The translations under genes and the position numbers were made by a program. A stretch of 64,000 nucleotides of DNA from Reichenbachiella carrageenanivorans. Lineage in GTDB: Bacteria; Bacteroidota; Bacteroidia; Cytophagales; Cyclobacteriaceae. Of this stretch, positions 42,705 to 51,407 are shown piece by piece; position 1 is the first letter of the stretch, and each line of letters opens with the position of its first letter. The notes beneath the pieces are model-generated. The model made no database searches. It was given only the letters and a program-made list of their open reading frames with translations, and had not been told where the DNA came from. The DNA lies in assembly GCF_025639805.1 (NCBI RefSeq), contig NZ_CP106735.1, forward strand, positions 3,691,501 through 3,755,500. The letters are read 5' to 3'.

Positions 42705-45113
42705 TCAAAACTTGAAATTGTATCCCAATCTGAATACTTGCGTCTCGTAATAGTCACTACTCGTGTAGCTAAAAGTGTCGCCTTCTATTTCTTTGTGGAT
42801 CACCATGGTATTGAGCACATCCGTGGCATTAAAAAACAATTCGCCTTTGCCTTTTTGTATGCCTTTTTTGACGCCAATATCCAGCGAAAACCTAGAACCG
42901 ATCGTTCCCTGCGGGATGATGTCTGGTGCGAGGTAGATGGCCGTCAATTGCGCTTCCAGATTGCTGAAAAAACTAAAAGCGGTATTGAGCTTGACATTGC
43001 CGGAGTAGACATCTTGCTCATCTACTGTAAAAGAATTGTCCTTGGGGTATTGACTGACTGCTGTGAATGCATCTATCTTGTTGTAATACCCATTGATATT
43101 TAGGTTCATAGATAGCCAATCGGTCAAGTCCTGAGTAAGTACCATCTCTACTCCAGAGTTGTAGCTTTTGCCCGCATTTTGGGAGATGTTGTAAATCAAG
43201 TTACTGGTATCCGATTGGGTGGCTATCCGTGTGATCGTCCCATCCGACATGCGATGATACACGGCACCATAGTAGTAGCCATCGTCCCACACGTTTTTAT
43301 ACCCTAGCTCAAAAGAATTGGTAAACTGCGGCCTCAGTGCAGGGTTGCCCACCTTGATGATTTCTGCATCGTCATACTTGGGAAAGATGCGAATATCTCC
43401 CTCGTCAGGTCTGTCCACTCGTCGGTTGTAAAACATCGACAGTTTGTTTCGAGCATCTACATTATAGGTGATTCGGGCATTAGGAAACGGCTGAAAGTAA
43501 TCATATCCATCACTCGCATAAGTGTTGTGATTGGGATCTACCTCATAGACGAGGTTGACGTACTCTACGCGCAGGCCTACCTCAGCTTCTAGGTGTTTGA
43601 TCTCATACAGGTAGTTTCCATAGATGGCAGGGATCATCTCCTTGTATGTCGCCTTGCCATCCGCCCCAGGATCCAATACCGAATTGGATGATGAGGAGTT
43701 GAATTGCATATCTGTTGGGATCGCCCTGCTTCGAAACTTCACACCAGTCTCCCAAAGTCCATGCTTGGTAGGGCGAGTATAGTCTAACGAGATATCCGCC
43801 ACCCGCTGATCTGCTATCAGAAAAAACGATTCTTCGGTCGTATAAGCAGGCATGGTATTATCGAAGAAATACTTTTCGTCCTCTCGGTCGAAAGTATAGT
43901 TGAATCCAATGTTCAGCTTTTCTCCAGGTTGGGCAAACTTGTGCGCATAAGCCACTGATAGCATCGCTGCGGTGAGCACCTCATCTTCCAAAAACTGCCA
44001 AAGTCTAAGGTTTTGACTATAATCCTCGTCGAAGAAGGGCTGGTCTCCATAGTCCTTGATCGACTCTTGACTAAACATCCCCGAAACCGTCAGGCTGTTG
44101 TGCTCATCGATGTACCAGTCCATACCTGTCGTCGCAGAAAAGAAGTTGGTATTTCGGTTTCGTTTCATCTGCTGATGGATGACCGTGCCGTCATCGTAGG
44201 TTCTGGTGACAAACTCATTTTTGTTGAGGGTCTCGGTGTATAGATTATCCGCTTGCAAAAAGAAATTGACGTTCTTCTTCCTATAGTTCAGCGAAAGCGA
44301 AGGGTTGATTTTGGGAGTCGCTTGGTACTGTGGCCGGATGCCCGGCAAGTTATCTTTACGAATCCAAAGTGCTCCTAAGCCAGTGGTCAATCCTACCTTC
44401 CCATTCAAGCCACTCTCCTCTTCCTTTTTCATGATGATGTTGATGATGCCACCATTGCCGTTGGTGTCATATTTGGCAGAGGGGTTGTTGATGATCTCAA
44501 TTTTCTCCACAGCTGATGCCGGTATGTTATCTAGTCCGTTCTGATTGCCAAAGCCTGTGATGGCTGTTTGCTTGCCATCGATCAGCACCATGACTTGCGT
44601 ATTGCCACGCAGGGCTATTTGCCCCTCTTGGGTCGTCACGCCAGGCAGGTTTTGCATGGACTGCATCACGCTCCCACCCCCTTGACTGACATTGTCCTCT
44701 ACCGTGAAGGTCTTTTTGTCCATTTGTCCGCTCACCGCATCTTGCTCTCCTGTGACGATCACTTCTTGGAGTTGCTGCGCACTCTCCGTCATATCAATCA
44801 CTCCCAAGTCCAAGTATGCCGAGTTAGACCCTACAAAAATATCGCTCTGATGTTGATCATATCCCACAAATGACGCAGAGAGCCAATACTCCCCAGACGC
44901 AACATCCCTCAGGGTGAACTGCCCCGCCTCATTAGAAATCGTACCTGTCACCTGCGTAGTGTCACGCGATTGTTTCAGTACAACGGTCACAAAAGACAAA
45001 GCCTCCCCTGAGTTTTTGTCTTTTATGGTACCTGAGAGCGTTACCTGTTTTTTTTGTGCTACTAGTCCTGATGTCAGTAGCAACAAGAGCATAGTCAATA
45101 GCTTAATCTTCAT
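42705..45113 (-). CDS. TonB-dependent receptor-like outer-membrane protein
   Basis: An 802-aa protein from the ATG at 45113 (MKIKLLTML..., signal peptide ending LVAQ). Earlier Met codons at 45116 and 45134 exist but would overlap the upstream gene more. A CarboxypepD_reg domain (about 25-105) and a plug (about 125-215, with MQNLPGVTTQEGQIALRGN and KYDTNGNGGIINIIMKK) precede a barrel of the OMP_b-brl_3 type ending in YNFKF, with a terminal Phe as needed for membrane insertion. The cargo is not evident. It overlaps the PepSY-like lipoprotein gene by 11 bases and belongs to the same unit as the two-component system upstream. Confidence 0.88.
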   Translation of the reverse strand: MKIKLLTMLLLLLTSGLVAQKKQVTLSGTIKDKNSGEALSFVTVVLKQSRDTTQVTGTISNEAGQFTLRDVASGEYWLSASFVGYDQHQSDIFVGSNSAYLDLGVIDMTESAQQLQEVIVTGEQDAVSGQMDKKTFTVEDNVSQGGGSVMQSMQNLPGVTTQEGQIALRGNTQVMVLIDGKQTAITGFGNQNGLDNIPASAVEKIEIINNPSAKYDTNGNGGIINIIMKKEEESGLNGKVGLTTGLGALWIRKDNLPGIRPQYQATPKINPSLSLNYRKKNVNFFLQADNLYTETLNKNEFVTRTYDDGTVIHQQMKRNRNTNFFSATTGMDWYIDEHNSLTVSGMFSQESIKDYGDQPFFDEDYSQNLRLWQFLEDEVLTAAMLSVAYAHKFAQPGEKLNIGFNYTFDREDEKYFFDNTMPAYTTEESFFLIADQRVADISLDYTRPTKHGLWETGVKFRSRAIPTDMQFNSSSSNSVLDPGADGKATYKEMIPAIYGNYLYEIKHLEAEVGLRVEYVNLVYEVDPNHNTYASDGYDYFQPFPNARITYNVDARNKLSMFYNRRVDRPDEGDIRIFPKYDDAEIIKVGNPALRPQFTNSFELGYKNVWDDGYYYGAVYHRMSDGTITRIATQSDTSNLIYNISQNAGKSYNSGVEMVLTQDLTDWLSMNLNINGYYNKIDAFTAVSQYPKDNSFTVDEQDVYSGNVKLNTAFSFFSNLEAQLTAIYLAPDIIPQGTIGSRFSLDIGVKKGIQKGKGELFFNATDVLNTMVIHKEIEGDTFSYTSSDYYETQVFRLGYNFKF

Positions 45114-45570
45114 CATACTCATCCTCTTCTTCACGCTGCTCTTTCTTAGTTAAATTTCCATTTGCATCAATGGCGACCTCATATTCCGTTTCTCCTTGTT
45201 CGATCTCAAATTCATAGGACTGACCCTGTGGAGTCTCTACGATCTCTGCTTCTTCGATCTCAAAGTCGCTGAAGTTGGTCGCCAAGATTGCGTGAATATC
45301 TTCAGAAATATCAGATGCCTTGATCGCATACTCGGTCTCCATCCACTCACCTTTATTTGTAAAATTGGCAGAATATTCCTTGCCATCCATGTCGAATTCT
45401 GCTTCCCACTCCGTTTCGTTCTCTCTTTCCCATTCGGCCTCTTTGACCTCTGGAAACTTCTCTGCGAATGCGGCCTTAACTTGCTCAGGTGTATTACCTT
45501 CCTTGTTTTGATCACAGGATAGTACTGATGCAGCTATGGCTATTACAATCCATAATGTTAGATTTTTCAT
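45103..45570 (-). CDS. PepSY-like lipoprotein, highly acidic
   Basis: A 155-aa lipoprotein (lipobox SVLSC, Cys19) with two PepSY-like (PF11396-type) repeats: VKAAFAEKFPEVKEAEWERE with EWEAEFDMDGKEYSANF, and IHAILATNFSDFEIEEAEIV with YEFEIEQGETEYEVAIDANG. It ends in a Glu/Asp-rich tail (EEEDEYDED). PepSY-like domains are thought to inhibit proteases or sense envelope conditions. It lies between a two-component system and an outer-membrane receptor on the same strand. Acidic tails of this kind could bind cations, a speculation. Confidence 0.85.
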   Translation of the reverse strand: MKNLTLWIVIAIAASVLSCDQNKEGNTPEQVKAAFAEKFPEVKEAEWERENETEWEAEFDMDGKEYSANFTNKGEWMETEYAIKASDISEDIHAILATNFSDFEIEEAEIVETPQGQSYEFEIEQGETEYEVAIDANGNLTKKEQREEEDEYDED

Positions 45571-45640
45571 AGTTCTGATTTTTTTAACGTTTCACTTATT
45601 GAGCAAACATCAACTATGAATTAGAAGGAATTTGGAATTT

Positions 45641-46933
45641 TTAGAAGACTACAGAAAAAGTATGCTGCTCTCGAAAAGAATATTCAACCGACCAATTGTA
45701 CTTGCTGGCAATCTCTTGGACAATCGCCAGCCCTAGTCCACTGCCTACTACTTCGTTGGACACAGCCGAAAAGCGCTTGAACAAACTATCAGCAGCCAAA
45801 GGCGCTGCTCCGCTGTTCGTCACGATCAATTGACCGTTTCCAGTCGTGAGCGCAATAGACCCGCCGATTGGTGTATGCCGGATGGCATTTGACAGTAGAT
45901 TATTGACTAGGGTTTCCAATAGAAAGGGATGAGCATCGATCATCATAGCACGATCAAACGAGGATTCCACCTTCAACTTCTTACCCGCTACATAATCCTC
46001 GAATAGTGCCAAAGAATTCTCCAAACAACTATACATACTTACATGCTCCGACTCTTGGTATTGATTGTTCTCCACTTTGGCGAGCAGTAGCAGGTTTTTG
46101 TTGATGCGCGACAGCCGCGATAGCGGTGCCTCGACACTGCTGATCATGTCCGAAATTTCAGGCGTGACACCCCTCTGCTGTAGCAAGAGGTCCAGCCTTG
46201 ATTTTAGCAAAGCAATAGGTGTTTGCAGCTCATGCGAAGCATTTTCGGTAAAGGACTTCTGCTGTTGGAAAGCCCTGACATTCCCCTCCACCAAGCGGGT
46301 CAAAGCCTGGTTCAGTTCCCGAAACTCATAGATATTAGTCTCCTCCAACACAATCCTTTTGTCTATCGCCAGGTCAAAGGACTGGAGGGATTGAAGCGTC
46401 TGGTAAAAGGGCTTCCAGCTCTTAGCGGCGATACGTCGATTGAGAAAAATGAATCCGATGATAAGAAGCACGAAAAAGAGAAACGTCACAACAGCCACCG
46501 CCAGCAGGGTCTCGTCAGACTCCTCTACATTGGTCTCTATGTTGATCTGATAAGACTGATCATTGATAACCAAATGGGATTTCAATCCACGAAAACGGTC
46601 TTCTCCATCTTCCTCATCATACACATTGTTTCGGATCACTTCATACACACTGTCCTGAAGTGTGTTGGATTCATCGATTTTAGTAATGGATACTCCGGGC
46701 TGTAGCTCACCCCATATCTGATTGATCTTTTCGATTTCGTCCGCTGTGAAATCTCTAGACTTCAGTTTTTCTTTGGTGTGCTGTAGAGTTAGCCAGTTGT
46801 TTTCGTCCAGCTCACTGACCCAGATATAGTCTATGACCAATACATAGACGGGCACACTAATCAGCAAGATGAGCATCGAGAACAGCGCAAAGGCTTTGAG
46901 CGGTCTATTGAGTAGTTTGGTCATTGTTCCCAT
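45641..46933 (-). CDS. Sensor histidine kinase
   Basis: A 430-aa kinase with two membrane helices (about 12-34 and 143-166) enclosing a periplasmic sensor of about 108 residues, then a HisKA domain with the phospho-acceptor His in FTENASHELQTPIALLKSRL, and a HATPase with NLLSNAIRHTP and VGSGLGLAIVQEIA. Its start overlaps the regulator stop by 13 bases. The ligand is unknown. PepSY and receptor genes downstream suggest an envelope or metal-related signal. Confidence 0.92.
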   Translation of the reverse strand: MGTMTKLLNRPLKAFALFSMLILLISVPVYVLVIDYIWVSELDENNWLTLQHTKEKLKSRDFTADEIEKINQIWGELQPGVSITKIDESNTLQDSVYEVIRNNVYDEEDGEDRFRGLKSHLVINDQSYQINIETNVEESDETLLAVAVVTFLFFVLLIIGFIFLNRRIAAKSWKPFYQTLQSLQSFDLAIDKRIVLEETNIYEFRELNQALTRLVEGNVRAFQQQKSFTENASHELQTPIALLKSRLDLLLQQRGVTPEISDMISSVEAPLSRLSRINKNLLLLAKVENNQYQESEHVSMYSCLENSLALFEDYVAGKKLKVESSFDRAMMIDAHPFLLETLVNNLLSNAIRHTPIGGSIALTTGNGQLIVTNSGAAPLAADSLFKRFSAVSNEVVGSGLGLAIVQEIASKYNWSVEYSFREQHTFSVVF

Positions 46934-47595
46934 TTGTATCCTGTACCGTAGATGGTCTGGAGGTAGTCGCGATAGCCCCCCTCTTTCAATTTTCTTTTCA
47001 GGTTCTTGACATGTGCATAGACAAAATCGTGGTTGTCAAACATATCGGCCAAGTCGCCCGACAGATGCTCAGCCAACGCGCCCTTTGACAGTACGCGATT
47101 CTTGTTGCCGATGAAAAACAGCAACAGATCGTATTCCTTTTTGGTCAGGCTCACAGGGTTGTCGTGGACTGTGACTGTTTTGGATTGGGTATCGATGGTC
47201 AGTTCGTTTTGCACGATCACATTGCTACTGTCAAACTGCCTACGTCGGATCAGCGAATAGATGCGAGCGGATAGTTCTGAGAGGTGAAAGGGCTTGGCGA
47301 GGTAGTCATCCGCGCCTAGTTTGAGGCCTGAGACTTTGTCATCCGTGGAGTTCTTGGCGGATATAATGATCACTCCCTCCTGCTTGTTGAGTCTTTTCAA
47401 CTCCTTCAAAATACTCAAACCATCTCCACCAGGCAGCATCAGATCCAGCAGGATACAATCGTATTCATAGGCATAGACCTTGTCCATCGCTTCTTGGTAG
47501 TCGGATGCCAATTCACACATATATTGCTCATTTTTCAAGTACTGACTGATATCCCGTGCGAGTTCTTTTTCGTCCTCTATGATTAGAATTTTCAT
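46921..47595 (-). CDS. OmpR-family response regulator
   Basis: A 224-aa regulator. The receiver domain (about 1-115) has IIEDEKE, the phosphorylatable Asp in DCILLDLMLPGGDG, and the Lys in LAKPFHLSEL. The winged-helix DNA-binding domain (about 125-222) has SLTKKEYDLLLFFIGN and YAHVKNLKRKLKEGG ending in YGTGYKW. It is the first gene of the operon regulator-kinase-PepSY-receptor, so it probably controls that operon or related receptors. Confidence 0.93.
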   Translation of the reverse strand: MKILIIEDEKELARDISQYLKNEQYMCELASDYQEAMDKVYAYEYDCILLDLMLPGGDGLSILKELKRLNKQEGVIIISAKNSTDDKVSGLKLGADDYLAKPFHLSELSARIYSLIRRRQFDSSNVIVQNELTIDTQSKTVTVHDNPVSLTKKEYDLLLFFIGNKNRVLSKGALAEHLSGDLADMFDNHDFVYAHVKNLKRKLKEGGYRDYLQTIYGTGYKWEQ

Positions 47596-47901
47596 GCTTG
47601 TAAATTACTGCATCAATTTAGAAGGAATTTCGAATTTTGCAGCCTCCCATCTTTTCCGTGAAGTTGGGTTGTAGAAGTGCAGGAAGAAACTGAGCCTATT
47701 ATCTTTTAGTTTCTTCGTCTTTAATTGAATCTTTATACCTGATGAACTCATGTATAAAATTAAAAGTGAGGTTTGGCAAAACGAAGGTCAACGGCCAAAA
47801 TTTACAAAAAATTTAGTAGGTATATGAGTAGCTATGATTCGAGGAAAATTGATCAGTTTAATGTAGGTCGTGGACTAATAGACTCTATGTGCCCGATAAG
47901 G
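47596..47901. other. Intergenic region, nothing identified
   Basis: About 306 bases between the OmpR regulator start and the end of the membrane protein gene. It presumably holds the operon promoter, but I find no clear -7/-33 pair, repeat or coding frame. Confidence 0.4.
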
Positions 47902-48735
47902 TTATTTGTTCTCTTCTATTGCAAGGGAGTCTGAGTTCACTTTGATCTTCACATCATTTTGAAGTGTTATTGAATCTAAACTCACATTTAGATTCAAATC
48001 TATTACATATTCGGGTGTATTCTCAGTAATATTTTTTTCTTGTTCATTAGGTATGAAAACACCAAACCATGAAACAAATGCAAAAATAGAGACATAGAAT
48101 GGCATGTTAAAATCCCATCTATCACGCCACTTTTTTACAATTGCATATTGATTTGAATTTACGACTGCATCTTTCAAGTTTTGTTTTGCCTCAAAATAAT
48201 CTTCAAAATGAATTCTTATAGAAGTCAAATCTAATCTGCCTTTTAGATTATTGCCAATTTTTACAGGTTCTTGATGTGGATCGTAGAATAAAAAGAAATT
48301 CTCGAATTTTTCTTCTAAGAATGTTTTGCTAAGAATTGATTCCGTTACCAAATCATCAAAATGCACTATTGGGTCTCTATCAGACGCATTGTTTTCTAAC
48401 CAATTAGCCGAATTCAGCTTCTTAATATTTGAAATACCTTCAAAGAGTTTTTCATCTGATTCTGAATCTAGTCTATCCCTTTCGCTTTCCGCAGTTCTCA
48501 ATTCAGGATTATTTAAATCATCTTTAACAAACAAGGAAAATGAAATTAATAGATATACTAACCCAATCAATAAAAAGGCTGGAAGAAGATATTCAGAAAA
48601 ATTAAAACCTAAGCCTATAGTTGAAACCGCCTTAATACTTACATCGAAGTATACCATTAATATTATTGCAACAGCAAAAGTTAATAATCCTTTTCTTGCC
48701 TTTTGAGTTCTTTGTGATAACGGTTCATGAGCCAT
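47902..48735 (-). CDS. Membrane protein of unknown function
   Basis: A 277-aa protein with two N-terminal membrane helices (about 17-38 and 47-69), a long acidic soluble region (about 72-205) and a third helix (about 212-230), ending in a polar tail rich in Asn, Asp and Glu. No family is recognised. It stands alone, and its base composition looks A/T-rich compared with mnmE next to it. Confidence 0.6.
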   Translation of the reverse strand: MAHEPLSQRTQKARKGLLTFAVAIILMVYFDVSIKAVSTIGLGFNFSEYLLPAFLLIGLVYLLISFSLFVKDDLNNPELRTAESERDRLDSESDEKLFEGISNIKKLNSANWLENNASDRDPIVHFDDLVTESILSKTFLEEKFENFFLFYDPHQEPVKIGNNLKGRLDLTSIRIHFEDYFEAKQNLKDAVVNSNQYAIVKKWRDRWDFNMPFYVSIFAFVSWFGVFIPNEQEKNITENTPEYVIDLNLNVSLDSITLQNDVKIKVNSDSLAIEENK

Positions 48736-48887
48736 TTCAATTAGGTTTTAGTCAACTACCAAAAGGTACAACTTTTTGAAAGTTTGATCCCTCAAAGGAG
48801 TAAATAACTTTCATTGTGCACCTTCCTTGCACCCTCTAGTGAATGTAATCTATGCTTAGGCGATATAGAGACTGATTTCCTGTTCTT

Positions 48888-50243
48888 TTACTTCCCAATA
48901 CAGAACTTAGAAAATATATTCGCTAGCAAATCATCTGTCGTGATCTCACCAGTAATTTCTCCCAAATAGTGCAAGGCGTGGCGGATGTCTTGCGCCAAAA
49001 AGTCATTCGTGATCTGATTATCGATGCCTCTGAGTACGTCATGCAGGGAGTTTTGGGTATTGACCAGACTTTGGTAGTGGCGGGCGTTGGTCACTACCAC
49101 ATTGCCCGGCTGAAAGTTGTCCATCTGGCTTTTCGACCAGATCAGATCCTTGAGCTGATCTACGCCTGTTTTAGATTTGGCAGATATGGATACATAGTGA
49201 TCATTAGCAATAAGTGAGACTTCTTCATTCTCCACTTTATCGAGCTTATTTCCCACCAAAATATACGGTTTCCCTTTTTCGACCAGCATTTGCTCCGTAT
49301 CTAGAATCGTCTGCAATGACTCTGTAGCCAAGTCAAACAAATACATAATCAACGAAGCTTCCTGCATCTTTTGCTCGGCACGCTCCACTCCTATGGCTTC
49401 TATCTGATCTTTGGTTTCTCTCAGTCCTGCCGTATCAATAAATCTAAACTTCACGCCCCTGATATTCAATTCGTCCTCGATGATGTCTCTGGTCGTGCCC
49501 GCAATATCCGACACGATGGCTTTCTCTTCGTCGAGCAAGGCATTGAGCAAAGTAGATTTGCCTGCATTGGGTTTGCCTACGATCACCACGGGCACACCGT
49601 TTTTGATCACATTGCCTAGCTGGAAGCTATCGATCAACTGCACCAGTACCACGTCTATTTTTTCTATGAGCGCTTTGAGCTCTTCTCTACTGGCAAACTC
49701 CACATCCTCTTCGGAGAAATCCAGCTCTAGCTCAATCATCGAAGCAAAATGCACGAGTTTCTCTCTTAGGTTTTTAATTTCATTAGAGATACCGCCACGC
49801 ATTTGATTCAATGCCGTGGCATGTGACGCCTCATTTTCGGAGGCGATCAGATCGGCTACGGCTTCGGCTTGCGCCAAATCAAAACGGCCGTTGAGGTAGG
49901 CTCGTTGGGTAAACTCCCCTGGCTCTGCCAGTCGGGCACCAGACCTGACCAACAGCTGAATGATGCGGTTGATAATATAGGGAGAGCCATGACAGGAGAT
50001 TTCAAGGCTATTCTCTTTAGTGAAAGAATGAGGAGCTACAAACAAAGCAATTAGCACTTCATCCACGATAGTCTCTCCATCCATCAAATTCCCAAAATGA
50101 ATGGTGTGTGACTTTTGAGTAGTCAATTTTTTACCCGAAAATAAAGGTGAAACCACTTCTACACAATCAACTCCAGACAACCTAATGACTGCTATCGCTC
50201 CTATGCCTGGCGCTGTAGCCAATGCAACTATCGTATCATTCAT
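48888..50243 (-). CDS. mnmE: tRNA modification GTPase MnmE
   Basis: A 451-aa protein. The ATG at 50243 (MNDTIVALATAPGIGAIAVI) fits the family N-terminus. Domains: an N-terminal folate-binding domain (about 1-115), a helical domain, an inserted G domain (about 215-375) and the C-terminal FCIGK motif whose Cys is needed for activity. G-domain motifs are GKPNAGKST (G1), TTRD (G2), DTAGLRE (G3) and NKLD (G4). With MnmG it makes the cmnm5U34 modification in tRNAs reading A/G-ending split codon boxes. It diverges from the FKBP lipoprotein gene over a 127-bp gap. Confidence 0.96.
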   Translation of the reverse strand: MNDTIVALATAPGIGAIAVIRLSGVDCVEVVSPLFSGKKLTTQKSHTIHFGNLMDGETIVDEVLIALFVAPHSFTKENSLEISCHGSPYIINRIIQLLVRSGARLAEPGEFTQRAYLNGRFDLAQAEAVADLIASENEASHATALNQMRGGISNEIKNLREKLVHFASMIELELDFSEEDVEFASREELKALIEKIDVVLVQLIDSFQLGNVIKNGVPVVIVGKPNAGKSTLLNALLDEEKAIVSDIAGTTRDIIEDELNIRGVKFRFIDTAGLRETKDQIEAIGVERAEQKMQEASLIMYLFDLATESLQTILDTEQMLVEKGKPYILVGNKLDKVENEEVSLIANDHYVSISAKSKTGVDQLKDLIWSKSQMDNFQPGNVVVTNARHYQSLVNTQNSLHDVLRGIDNQITNDFLAQDIRHALHYLGEITGEITTDDLLANIFSKFCIGK

Positions 50244-50370
50244 ACCCATAGACACAAAGATAACCGCACGGTTCACATGTAACCCTTGGACAAGGAAAAA
50301 ATCCTTCGATTCACTTCCAACCATTCGAATTTCCTTAGTGTCTTACAAAAAGAGAAAAATTAATACAGCT

Positions 50371-51318
50371 ATGAATACAAAGAAAAAAAACAATTTATTG
50401 ACGTTGGCCATATTCGCTCTGGTTGCTATTATACTTCCAGGGTGTATCGAAGATTCTGATTACGAAAAACAACAACAAGAAAGCGATCAGCTGATCAAAG
50501 ACTATATAACATCCAACAACATAGAAGCAGAGAAATCCAACAATGGCGTCTACTACGAAGCACTCACCAGCAACCCTGATGGCGAACTTCCCAAAATAGG
50601 TGACGTAATGAAGGTAAAATATGAATTGCGAACACTAGATGGCAAACTTCTAGAATCGCATATGACTGATTCCACCTTACTTCGGTTTAGTTCGAATGCT
50701 GTTATACCCAGCGGGGTGAATTATGGATTAGATATCCTTAGAGAAGGCGAAAAAATCAGGTGCTATTTACCTTCTTATTTAGCATATAACTCTTATAGTG
50801 TACAAGACGAGTTTGGCCCTAATGCCAATTTTATATTGGATATAGAGTTGACCGGAACGGCTACTGAAGATGATATTCACAAAATGCAAATAGATGAAAT
50901 TGAAGCGTATATCGATTCAGAAAAGTTGGGGGATCTTACACCCTCCACCTCTGGTTTGTATTTCAAATCACTTGAAGCAGGCACTGGAGATGAGGCAAAG
51001 GCCTATCACACCGCCACACTTCATTACAAAAGAAAAACTTTAGATGGATCTATCATTCAGGAAACTGAAGCCGACAATCCTCTCATTGTTAGCCTCAATA
51101 CCAACCAATTGGTGTCTGGTTTCCGAGAAGGTGTATTGAAGATGAAGGAGGGCGAGAAAGCTTTACTTATTCTTCCGTCAGACATTGCTTTTGGCTCTAG
51201 TGTGAAAGTAATTCCTAACTCGATCAGGGAAGAACTTTGGGAAAACGGGTTAATCGGTTCACTGGTAGAACCATATACTATAGTGATGTACGAAGTGGAA
51301 TTGTTGGAGGTAAAATGA
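50371..51318 (+). CDS. FKBP-type peptidyl-prolyl isomerase lipoprotein
   Basis: A 315-aa lipoprotein from the ATG at 50371. The frame continues upstream to 50185 inside mnmE and is rejected there. The signal peptide ends in a lipobox with PGC (Cys23). Two FKBP domains follow: about 90-170 (VMKVKYELRTLDGKLLESH) and about 215-312 (ATLHYKRKTLDGSIIQET, EGEKALLILPSDIAFGSS). The second keeps more of the active-site pattern, and the first may be degenerate. Such proteins assist folding of outer-membrane or periplasmic proteins. Confidence 0.88.
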   Translation: MNTKKKNNLLTLAIFALVAIILPGCIEDSDYEKQQQESDQLIKDYITSNNIEAEKSNNGVYYEALTSNPDGELPKIGDVMKVKYELRTLDGKLLESHMTDSTLLRFSSNAVIPSGVNYGLDILREGEKIRCYLPSYLAYNSYSVQDEFGPNANFILDIELTGTATEDDIHKMQIDEIEAYIDSEKLGDLTPSTSGLYFKSLEAGTGDEAKAYHTATLHYKRKTLDGSIIQETEADNPLIVSLNTNQLVSGFREGVLKMKEGEKALLILPSDIAFGSSVKVIPNSIREELWENGLIGSLVEPYTIVMYEVELLEVK

Positions 51319-51329
51319 TAAAGCATAAA

Positions 51330-51378
51330 AAAAACCGTTTCGAAAGTTAGTCAAGCACTAACTTTCGAAACGGTTTTT
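51330..51378. terminator. Bidirectional terminator between FKBP gene and thrS
   Basis: A perfect 22-bp stem (51330-51351 with 51357-51378) and 5-base loop, beginning with A5 and ending with T5, lies between two convergent genes. It is a classic intrinsic terminator on both strands. Confidence 0.9.
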
Positions 51379-51407
51379 AGTTCTATGGAATCAAAGAAGC
51401 TCTCTCT

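Noticed and set aside
50185-50370. N-terminal extension of the FKBP protein from 50185
   Set aside because: The extension lies inside mnmE on the other strand. The ATG at 50371 gives a normal lipoprotein signal peptide.
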